DNA of 29,364 bases from Actinomycetes bacterium (GTDB lineage: Bacteria; Actinomycetota; Actinomycetes; Actinomycetales; Cellulomonadaceae), in assembly GCA_023418375.1 (NCBI GenBank), contig JAEZZV010000200.1, positions 1 to 29,364 on the forward strand, in the 5' to 3' direction. The position numbers and the translations under genes are program-made. This document shows, one piece after another, positions 23,295-29,364 of the stretch. Position 1 is the stretch's first letter, and every line of letters starts with the position of its first letter. The notes below the pieces were generated by a model. That model was not told the origin of the DNA and ran no database searches. It was given only the letters and a program-made list of their open reading frames with translations.

Positions 23295-24998
23295 ATGACA
23301 GGGCCACACCTCTACCCACCGGACCCGCACTTCGCGGGCTCCGCCTCTGGCGCCTCCGCCGAACGCGCCGTCCACGCCGCCCTCGCCTCCACCCTCCCCG
23401 AGAACGCCGCGCTCTTCGCCAACCTCGGCATCCTCGACGCCACGCGCGAGCACGAGCTCGACCTCCTCGTCGCCTGGCCCGGCGTCGGCCTCGCGGTCAT
23501 CGAGACCAAGGCCGGTCACATCGAGCGCCGCGACGGCGCCTGGTACCAGGGCCGGCCACCCGACACCCACCGCATCGACCCCGTCCGCCAGGCGCAGGAC
23601 GCGCGCCACGCTCTCACCCGCTGGCTCGCCGCGAACGGTGCGTCCGACGTCGCCCGCGCGCGCATCGTGCACCTCGTCGCCTTCCCGCACACCGCCGTCC
23701 CGGCGGATTGGCACGCGCCCGACGTGCCGCGCGCCCTCGTGCTCGACAAGCACGACCTGGCCGACGCCGCCGATCGCGTCCGCGCCGCCATCGAGCAGCA
23801 CGGCGGTGGCCACGCGCCGCTGACCAGCACCGACGCCGACGTCCTCGTCGCCCTGCTCACCGCGCCGCTCCCGGCGCACACCGATGCCCTCACCCGCACC
23901 GAGCGACTCGCCGAGGACATCGCCGAGCACACCGGGCGCATCGACCGCCTCACCCGCGACCAGGCCGCGCTCCTCGCGGGCGCGCTCCGCCTCCAGAACC
24001 GGCTCCGCGTCGTTGGCGCGGCCGGGTCGGGCAAGACATTCCTCGCCCTCGAGACCGCCCGGCGTCGCGCCCACGCCGGCGAGCGCGTCGCCCTGCTCTG
24101 CTACTCGCGCGGCCTCGGCCGCTACCTCGAGCGCACGACGGCGTCCTGGCCCGCCGCCGAGCGGCCCGCGTTCGTCGGTCTCTTCCACGAGCTGCCCATC
24201 GCCTGGGGCGCCGCGCCCGGCGACGAGACCGACCCCGACGACTGGGAGCGCCGCCTCCCGCTCGACCTCGGCCGCCTCGCCGACGAGCGCCCCGACGCCG
24301 ACAAGTTCGACACCGTCGTCGTCGACGAGGCCCAGGACTTCGGCGAGCTCTGGTGGCCCGCCCTCCTGCGCTGCCTGCGCGACCCCGAGCGCGGCGGCGT
24401 CGTCGTCTTCGGCGACGAGGCGCAGCACGTGTTCGCCCGCGACGGCGTCGTGCCACTGGACACCCCGCCCATCCAGCTCGACGAGAACCTTCGCTCCACC
24501 AAGCCGATCGCCCAGCTCTTCGGCGCGTTCTCCGACGACGTCGTCCGCCCCCGCGGGCACACCGGCGCGCCCGTCCGCGTGATCGACGTCGGCTACGACG
24601 CCGCGATCGCCGCCGCCGACGACGCCGTCGACGCGCTTCTCGCGGAGGGCTGGCCCGCGGGCGACGTCGCGCTGCTCGCCACCGGGCGCCGGCACGGGCA
24701 GCACCGCTGGCAGGTCGAGCAGGCCGGGCACGCCGCCTACTGGGATGAGTTCTTCACCGGCACCGACGTCTTCTACGGGCACGTACTCGGCTTCAAGGGG
24801 CTCGAGCGCAACGTCGTCGTGCTCGCCGTGAACGGGTTCCGCGAGGCCGAGCGCGCCCGCCGGCTGCTCTACACGGGCCTGTCGCGCGCGCGGATGCTGC
24901 TCGTGGTTGCGGGCCCGCGCGGGGAGATCGAGCGCATCGGCGGGGCCGGCGTCGTGCAGCGCCTGCGCGACGCGGAGGCGTGGGCGCCGGGCGGCTGA
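23295..24998 (+). CDS. NERD nuclease - superfamily 1 helicase fusion
   Basis: This 567-residue protein has an N-terminal NERD nuclease domain (about 10-140): SAERAVHAAL, then EHELDLLVAW with Asp56 and VIETKAGHI with Glu70 and Lys72, a complete PD-(D/E)xK site. A UvrD-like helicase follows: Walker A GAAGSGKT at 241-248, DEAQ at 344-347, GDEAQHVF (motif III), LDENLRST (motif IV) and RLLYTGLSRAR (motif VI). Such fusions are common in defence islands; Nhi is one described nuclease-helicase defence protein of different detail. It starts 55 bases after the GmrSD-like gene and is probably in its operon. ATG 23295 is chosen by where the conserved part begins; no strong ribosome binding site is visible. 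Confidence 0.85.
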   Translation: MTGPHLYPPDPHFAGSASGASAERAVHAALASTLPENAALFANLGILDATREHELDLLVAWPGVGLAVIETKAGHIERRDGAWYQGRPPDTHRIDPVRQAQDARHALTRWLAANGASDVARARIVHLVAFPHTAVPADWHAPDVPRALVLDKHDLADAADRVRAAIEQHGGGHAPLTSTDADVLVALLTAPLPAHTDALTRTERLAEDIAEHTGRIDRLTRDQAALLAGALRLQNRLRVVGAAGSGKTFLALETARRRAHAGERVALLCYSRGLGRYLERTTASWPAAERPAFVGLFHELPIAWGAAPGDETDPDDWERRLPLDLGRLADERPDADKFDTVVVDEAQDFGELWWPALLRCLRDPERGGVVVFGDEAQHVFARDGVVPLDTPPIQLDENLRSTKPIAQLFGAFSDDVVRPRGHTGAPVRVIDVGYDAAIAAADDAVDALLAEGWPAGDVALLATGRRHGQHRWQVEQAGHAAYWDEFFTGTDVFYGHVLGFKGLERNVVVLAVNGFREAERARRLLYTGLSRARMLLVVAGPRGEIERIGGAGVVQRLRDAEAWAPGG

Positions 24999-25017
24999 CT
25001 CGCCCCCGCCGCGACCG

Positions 25018-25530
25018 TCACTCCCCGCGCATGCCCCAGGCACTGTTCACGAGGACGACGTCGCCGAGCTCGTGCCGGACGCCGTCGGTATCGACCGCAA
25101 CCAGCCCGGTGGCGGTCATCGTCGCGCTCGGGATCCCGGCGCTCTCGTCCACCTCCGTGACCTCGACGACGCCCTCCACCAGCTCCCAGGTCTCGTCCAC
25201 CCGTGGCTCGCCGACGACGACGCCGCCGCACCACGTGGCGAACAGGTCACGGCCCAGCCGGATCTCGCCTGTCCACGGACTGCCGTCCCCGAGCTCGACG
25301 CGCTCCTGGGTGGGCCGGGTCTCGCCGGGCGCCGGCTGGAGCAGGATCCCGACGGTCGCCGCGTCGTTCTCCGCCTGGAACCCGTCGCCGCACCCGACGG
25401 GCGTGCGGAGGTCGTCCAGATCGACCTCGACCTGCTCCCGCGGCGACGAGCCACACCCGGCGAGGAAGCCCAGCGTCAGGGCGAGGGCCCCCGCCATGAC
25501 CGGTGCCGCGCGTCGGGGTCCGTCGTTCAT
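25018..25530 (-). CDS. Lipoprotein of unknown function
   Basis: This 170-residue protein has a lipoprotein signal with the lipobox FLAGC (Cys26). The mature part has two further Cys (VGCGDGF and ATWCGGV) and beta-rich segments (AATVGILLQPAPGETR, ETWELVEGVVEVTEV, DGVRHELGDVVLV). I do not recognise the family. ATG 25530 follows GAGGAGAG by four bases and is preferred over ATG 25548. It converges on the NERD-helicase gene with 19 bases between stops, and lies 33 bases downstream of the exonuclease gene on the same strand, so it could be co-transcribed with it. Confidence 0.75.
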   Translation of the reverse strand: MNDGPRRAAPVMAGALALTLGFLAGCGSSPREQVEVDLDDLRTPVGCGDGFQAENDAATVGILLQPAPGETRPTQERVELGDGSPWTGEIRLGRDLFATWCGGVVVGEPRVDETWELVEGVVEVTEVDESAGIPSATMTATGLVAVDTDGVRHELGDVVLVNSAWGMRGE

Positions 25531-25563
25531 CTCTCTCCTCGTTCGCATCGCTCAGCCCGCCGC

Positions 25564-26817
25564 CTACATCCGCCCGAGCATCTGCTCGAACGCGCACTCG
25601 CCGACGATCGGGATCCCGTACCCCGCGGCCTTCCGCGCCTTGCCCGACAGCGAGTCCGGATCGGCCGCGACCACCAGCGCCACCGACTTCGTCACCTGCG
25701 GGTGCGGCACCAGCCCGGCCGCGGCCGCCCGCCGCATCCACTCCTCGCGCGGGCGCGACATGTCGCCGGTGAACACCACGAGGTCGCCCGGCTTCAGCCG
25801 GAAGCGGTCACACCCGGCGCCCTCGGCCGCGTCGCCCGGCCCGGCCCCCTTCCGAGCCGCCTCGATCAGCTCCAGCGCCTCGCCCTTCTCCACGCACAGC
25901 AGCTCCGCCACCCCGATGAGGTCCGCGACCTCGTCCTCGGTCACCACCCCGTCGCGCACGGCCTCGGCCGCCAGCCCGGCCAGGTACTCACGGTGCAGGC
26001 GCCGCGCCGTCGTGCGCCCGATCCCCAGGCGCTCCGCGAGGGCGACGAGCGCCTCCCGCTCGCGCACCGACAGGAACCGGTCGAGCAGCGCCCGGTCGAG
26101 CATCGCGAGGTACTCCTGGTGCTCCGCCGGCCCGCACATCCCTGGCAGCCGCTCGACGATCCGCTCCAGGAACGGCACCGCCGCCTCCGCTGCCGCGGCC
26201 CCGCGCGCACAGCACCCGACGTCGCGCACCGGCACCGCGGGCCACGACGCCGTCTCCGCGAGCTCCAGCGCCCGCCACCAGTCCTCGGCGTCGCAGCAGC
26301 CCCCACCCTCGAGGACCCGCAGGTAGTACCCGAGCAGTTCCGCCGTCGCGGTCGCGTCCACCAGCGCCGCGTGCGCGCCCTCGAGCGGGATCCCGACGTG
26401 CGCGCAGCACCCCGCGAGCGTCCGCGGGGCCACCCCGGGCAGCAGCCGGCCCGACCAGCGCATCGTGCACAGGCAGGTCTCGGGAACCAGCGGCACGTCG
26501 TAGCCCAGCGCCGCGTACTCGGCCGCCACGAACCGCGCGTCGAAGGACGCGTTGTGCGCCACGAACACGCGCCCGGCCAGCAGCTCCGCCAGCGTCCCGG
26601 CGACGTCGCCGAAGGTCGGCGCACCCAGCACGTCCGCCGCCGCGATGCCGTGGACGTGCTGCGGCCCGAGGTCCCGCCCGGGGTTGAGCAGCGTGGTCCA
26701 CGACCGCTCGCGCTCGCCGTCCGGCGACACGTGCACGACGGCGACCTCGACGATCCGGTCCGACCCGCCCGGGAACAGCCCGGTGGTCTCCACGTCGACG
26801 ACGGCGTACCCCGCCAT
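25564..26817 (-). CDS. DnaQ-like DEDDh exonuclease with C-terminal BRCT domain
   Basis: This 417-residue protein has an N-terminal 3'-5' exonuclease of the DnaQ/RNase T fold with a full DEDDh set: Asp8 and Glu10 in VVDVETTG, Asp93 in HNASFDARF, and His149 and Asp154 in HAALVDATA. The middle (about 190-330) is helical, contains the pairs CC at several places, and ends in a segment (FLSVREREALVALAERLGI, VTEDEVADLIGVAELL) that recalls a TerB/EF-like helical module. The C-terminus is a BRCT domain: GDLVVFTGDMSRPRE, VTKSVALVVAADPDSLSGKARKA, IPIVGECAFEQML. The role is probably DNA repair or proofreading. ATG 26817 has GGAGG five bases upstream. Proteins of this architecture are common in actinobacteria. 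Confidence 0.88.
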   Translation of the reverse strand: MAGYAVVDVETTGLFPGGSDRIVEVAVVHVSPDGERERSWTTLLNPGRDLGPQHVHGIAAADVLGAPTFGDVAGTLAELLAGRVFVAHNASFDARFVAAEYAALGYDVPLVPETCLCTMRWSGRLLPGVAPRTLAGCCAHVGIPLEGAHAALVDATATAELLGYYLRVLEGGGCCDAEDWWRALELAETASWPAVPVRDVGCCARGAAAAEAAVPFLERIVERLPGMCGPAEHQEYLAMLDRALLDRFLSVREREALVALAERLGIGRTTARRLHREYLAGLAAEAVRDGVVTEDEVADLIGVAELLCVEKGEALELIEAARKGAGPGDAAEGAGCDRFRLKPGDLVVFTGDMSRPREEWMRRAAAAGLVPHPQVTKSVALVVAADPDSLSGKARKAAGYGIPIVGECAFEQMLGRM

Positions 26818-26905
26818 GCGCGCCTCCTCGCCCCGCTGCGACGCGGGATCATCCGCCCGCCACACGATCCCGCCAGGCCGACGCGCGGGCTGGGACCCTG
26901 GTCCC

Positions 26906-27016
26906 GTGACGGGCACCTACCTGGGCATCGACCTCGCGTGGGCCGAGCGGGCGCGCACCGGCCTCGCGGCCCTGGACGACGACGGGCGCCTGGTCGCCTC
27001 GACCTCGGTGGTGTCT
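26906..27016 (+). pseudogene. Truncated DUF429 gene (5' fragment only)
   Basis: A GTG at 26906 opens a frame reading TGTYLGIDLAWAERARTG, then LAALDDDGRLVAS, which is the characteristic start of DUF429 proteins (RNase H-like fold, unknown function). After about 37 codons the frame loses all resemblance and runs on as Arg/Pro-rich shadow of the next gene. The rest of the gene is missing, so this looks like a remnant of a deletion with the junction near 27010-27060. An inverted repeat GGGACC-CT-GGTCCC (26892-26905) lies directly before the start. Confidence 0.65.
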
Positions 27017-27149
27017 TCGGCGGCGAGCGCGCATCCGTACCCCGAAGTCGGGACGCGCCGTCGGCGTCCCCGGCATGATGCGGGCAACCGGGCACGCCGC
27101 GCCGCCCGGGCCAGGTGCCCCACTGCCCGCCCCGCCCGAAGGACCGCCG

Positions 27150-27458
27150 ATGAACCGCGCCGGTGCCATCCCGTCCGCCAGCCCGCTCCTGTGGGGGCTG
27201 GCACTGCTCTTCCTCGCGACGCCCCTGTGTGTCTGGCTGGCTCTCTCCGTCCCGGCGGAGTTCTTCCTGATGCTCGGCGTCGTCCTGGGGATCATCGGGG
27301 TGTGTGCGCTGGGGAACGGCCTGTGGGCGTTCCTCACGACCTTCGACCGCATGGCCGAGCGCTACCTCGGCCCCGCAACGCCCGGCGGGACGAGCACGGC
27401 GGACGACGCTACGGCCACCACCGATGCCGCCCCCGCCACGCCTGCGCGCGAGCAGTAG
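27150..27458 (+). CDS. Small membrane protein with two helices
   Basis: This 102-residue protein has two membrane helices (about residues 9-28 and 34-60: LLWGLALLFLATPLCVWLAL and FFLMLGVVLGIIGVCALG) and a cytoplasmic Thr/Ala-rich tail. ATG 27150 follows GAAGGA by seven bases; an upstream in-frame ATG at 27075 has no such site and would add an unlikely Pro-rich leader. I do not recognise a family. It stands alone downstream of the DUF429 remnant. Confidence 0.7.
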   Translation: MNRAGAIPSASPLLWGLALLFLATPLCVWLALSVPAEFFLMLGVVLGIIGVCALGNGLWAFLTTFDRMAERYLGPATPGGTSTADDATATTDAAPATPAREQ

Positions 27459-27485
27459 CGACCGCCCGCCGCTGTCCTGACCCGC

Positions 27486-27523
27486 CCGGCAGATCGTGCA
27501 CTGGCGCGCCGGCAGAACGTGCA
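27486..27523. repeat. Imperfect 23-bp tandem direct repeat
   Basis: CCGGCAGATCGTGCA (27486-27500) recurs as CCGGCAGAACGTGCA (27509-27523), one mismatch in 15, with a period of 23 bases. It lies in a 180-base intergenic stretch without a gene. It could be a remnant of a mobile element or a protein-binding site. Confidence 0.55.
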
Positions 27524-27638
27524 TCGGCACCACCGCGATCCGGCCCTGTGGAGAACGCCCACGGCCCCCTGTGTCGCTCCATGATCGACGTCGGCCGGCT
27601 CCACGCCCGGAGTCCGGCGGCATCGAGAGCGGAGCATC

Positions 27639-28544
27639 ATGACCACACGCCGACGGCGGTCGTCGCGGGAGCACGCCGGACCGGCACGCAGGGCAGGAGG
27701 CGTCGTCGCGAGCGTGGTCGTCGCGGCCATCGCGACCGCGCTCCTCGCCGGCTGCGCGAGCGAGCCGGAGGGCGACCCGGAGCCGGAGGCCGCACACGCC
27801 GCCCGCTGGGCGGGGCGGTCCGACCGCACGCCGAGCGTGGGTGAGTGCTGGCAGGAGCCCGACTACGAGGTCGTGAGGACGTGGTCGTGGTGGCAGGGAT
27901 CGGCGCCGGTCGACTGCGCCGCGGAGCACAACTCGATCACGGCGGTGATGGGCGAGCTCCCGGCCGACTTCCCGGCGCCGTGGACCGAAGCCGGAGAGCG
28001 GCGCGAGTTCACGGACGAGGAGCTCGGTCTGGTGCATCGGGCCTGCGCGGGTGGGATCGGTCCGGAGCTCGGGCTCCGCGAGGGCTGGCGCGCCACGTGG
28101 TTCTGGTACCTACCCTCCCCGCGCGAGTGGGCGGCGGGCGAGCGGTGGCTGCGCTGCGACGTGGCCGTGATCGCGCTCGGGCCGCTCTCGCCGATGGTCG
28201 TCGAGCCGCTGCCCGCTGACGTCGCGGCCGTCAAGAGCCGACTCCTGGACGAGTACAGCCTCTGCCTCGACACGCCGTACCCAGCGGAGGGCCACCGGCC
28301 GTGGGACGACCCCGACAGCAGCGTCGCGGTGTCGTGCGACGGGGCGTACCAGTGGAGGCACGTGATGTCCCTGCTCAACCGCGACGAGAACCTGCCGCCC
28401 CAGGAGGTGCTGGTCGAGCGCATCAAGGGGCAGTGCCAAGAGCTGATCGACCTGAACCAGGCTTTGGGCGCCACGGTGTACTTCCCCAGCGAGGAGACCT
28501 GGGCTGAGGGCGTCCGAACCTCCACGTGCTGGATCCACTACTGA
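27639..28544 (+). CDS. Lipoprotein of the septum-formation-type family
   Basis: This 301-residue protein has an Arg-rich N-terminus, a hydrophobic signal (about 20-38) and the lipobox LLAGC (Cys39). The mature part contains two units of the pattern Cys-Trp ... V-x-Cys ... His: SVGECWQEPD with APVDCAAEHNSITAV, and later EYSLCLDTPY with VAVSCDGAYQWRHV, followed by a final STCWIHY. This is the arrangement of actinobacterial 'septum formation' domain proteins (PF13845-like), which are surface proteins whose link with septation is weak. GGAGC lies before ATG 27639. It stands alone as a transcription unit. Confidence 0.78.
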   Translation: MTTRRRRSSREHAGPARRAGGVVASVVVAAIATALLAGCASEPEGDPEPEAAHAARWAGRSDRTPSVGECWQEPDYEVVRTWSWWQGSAPVDCAAEHNSITAVMGELPADFPAPWTEAGERREFTDEELGLVHRACAGGIGPELGLREGWRATWFWYLPSPREWAAGERWLRCDVAVIALGPLSPMVVEPLPADVAAVKSRLLDEYSLCLDTPYPAEGHRPWDDPDSSVAVSCDGAYQWRHVMSLLNRDENLPPQEVLVERIKGQCQELIDLNQALGATVYFPSEETWAEGVRTSTCWIHY

Positions 28545-28606
28545 TTCGGCGCTCCACGCCCGGAACTCGGTGTTGCCGAAGGGCGCCCCTCCCGCAGACT
28601 GCCGGG

Positions 28607-29206
28607 GTGACCGCCACCGGCAGCACCCCCGCCACCCGCTGGCGGGTGCTCGTCGAGGGCACGTCCGACGCCGCTGCTCTCACTACCCTCGCGGCGCGCC
28701 TCGGCCACGACCTGACCCGCGTCGCCGTCGTCCCGATGGGCGGCATCACCAACCTGCGCGCCCACCTGCGCGCCGCCGCGGCCGACGGCGTCCCCGCGGC
28801 CGGGCTCTACGACGCCGCCGAGGAGCGCGTCGTCCGCCGCACCCTCGCCGTCCTCCACGACCTCCCGGCCGATCCCGCGCGCCTCCACCCGGCAGACGCC
28901 GCCGACCCCGGGGACCCTGCGGCGCACCACCTCTTCCGCTGCGAGCGCGACCTCGAAGACGAGCTGATCCGCGCCTGCACGCCCGGCGCCGTCCTGGCCG
29001 CGCTCGCCGAGCACGGCGACCTCGCGCGCTTCCGGGCGTTCCAGCGCCAGCCGTTCCAGCGACCGCGCCCGCTCGACGCGCAGCTCCGCCGGTTCCTCGG
29101 CACCACCTCCGGACGCAAGCTCCTCTACGCGACGAGGCTCGCCGCCGTCGTGCCGCTGGAGCGGACGCCGACGCCGATCCGTCGCCTCCTCGACCTCGTC
29201 ACCTGA
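28607..29206 (+). CDS. Stand-alone TOPRIM-like protein (OLD-family type)
   Basis: This 199-residue protein begins with a TOPRIM-like core: RVLVEGTSDAAALTTLAARL with Glu17, then VAVVPMGGITNLRAHL and PAAGLYDAAEE with an Asp where the second acidic motif belongs. This is the pattern of the C-terminal TOPRIM domain of OLD-family nucleases, but no ATPase domain is present and the usual D-x-D is reduced to one Asp. The remainder is helical (RCERDLEDELIRA, LRRFLGTTSGRKLLYATRLA), like the tail found in OLD proteins. GTG 28607 was chosen because the fold begins there; no Shine-Dalgarno sequence is seen, so it may be leaderless. Confidence 0.7.
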   Translation: MTATGSTPATRWRVLVEGTSDAAALTTLAARLGHDLTRVAVVPMGGITNLRAHLRAAAADGVPAAGLYDAAEERVVRRTLAVLHDLPADPARLHPADAADPGDPAAHHLFRCERDLEDELIRACTPGAVLAALAEHGDLARFRAFQRQPFQRPRPLDAQLRRFLGTTSGRKLLYATRLAAVVPLERTPTPIRRLLDLVT

Positions 29207-29287
29207 GCGCCCCCGCCGCGCGCAGACCCCGGGGACATCGCCCGCCAAGTCCCGGACAGCCGCCCGCCCGTCGTGCGACCGTGGCGC

Positions 29288-29364
29288 GTGGCCACCGGAC
29301 CCGCGCCCGCACCCACCCCCGCAGCGCCTGCGCCCCGCTTCTCCCGGCGCACGGTGCTCGTCGC
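29288..29364 (+). CDS. Start of a probable exported protein (partial)
   Basis: A GTG at 29288 opens a frame that stays open to the end of the window and reads ATGPAPAPTPAAPAPRFSRRTVLV. An Ala/Pro leader followed by FSRRTVLV looks like the n-region of a twin-arginine signal peptide. An in-frame GTG at 29273 is an alternative start. Only about 25 codons are visible, so the identity is unknown. Confidence 0.4.
   Translation, partial: MATGPAPAPTPAAPAPRFSRRTVLV

Noticed and set aside
23283..25043. Minus-strand frame of nearly 600 codons opposite the NERD-helicase
   Set aside because: The product is Gly/Val/Glu-rich low-complexity sequence complementary to conserved helicase motifs on the plus strand.
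24907..27078. Plus-strand frame of more than 700 codons opposite the lipoprotein and exonuclease genes
   Set aside because: Arg/Pro/His-rich without any domain; the minus-strand exonuclease with complete DEDDh residues explains the region. Only its last part carries the DUF429 fragment, which is listed separately.
28545..28580. TTCGGC ... GCCGAA pair after the septum-formation-type lipoprotein, considered as a terminator
   Set aside because: The arms are only six bases with a 24-base loop and no T-run follows.
1..29364. CRISPR arrays, tRNA or rRNA genes, transposases and integrases
   Set aside because: Looked for on both strands; no regularly spaced repeats, cloverleaf-like sequence or transposase/recombinase motifs were seen.

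Overview
The window is very GC-rich DNA, with G or C at almost every third codon position, frequent GTG/TTG starts, strong GGAGG-type ribosome binding sites and several start codons that look leaderless. Lipoproteins, proline/threonine-rich envelope proteins, a DUF6318-like lipoprotein, a septum-formation-type lipoprotein and an excisionase-like antitoxin with a PIN toxin all point to an actinobacterium. Cellulomonadaceae or a related Micrococcales family is my guess (inference; no rRNA or tRNA gene was seen).

Left flank (1-5253): the 3' end of a proline-rich protein; then, on the minus strand, an MFS transporter, a small membrane-anchored fibronectin-III-like protein, a PKD-domain exported protein broken by a one-base frameshift, and a DUF6318-like lipoprotein. 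A plus-strand gene of unknown function and a minus-strand RibD-C/dihydrofolate-reductase-like gene follow.

Defence island (about 5460-24998): a membrane-anchored NERD protein, an Mrr-like restriction endonuclease, a coiled-coil membrane protein, then a compact plus-strand type I restriction-modification operon (8239-17880). Its order is a degenerate methylase-like protein with an N-terminal helix-turn-helix, hsdM, hsdS, a small membrane protein, a 5'-nucleotidase and hsdR. A basic protein of unknown function follows. Next are an excisionase-like antitoxin and PIN toxin separated by a perfect 15-bp hairpin, a modification-dependent HNH nuclease (COG3440 type), a GmrSD-like DUF262/DUF1524 nuclease and a NERD-helicase fusion. 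No integrase, transposase or CRISPR array was seen.

Right flank (25018-29364): a lipoprotein, a DnaQ-like exonuclease with a BRCT domain, a truncated DUF429 gene, a two-helix membrane protein, a septum-formation-type lipoprotein, a stand-alone TOPRIM-like protein and the first codons of a probable exported protein.

The best candidate for something undescribed is the six-gene type I operon. It carries three extra genes besides hsdM, hsdS and hsdR: a probably inactive methylase/specificity fusion at the front, and a membrane protein and a nucleotidase placed between hsdS and hsdR. No gap between genes exceeds 300 bases. The largest (20747-21034, between two divergent nuclease genes) holds only presumed promoters.
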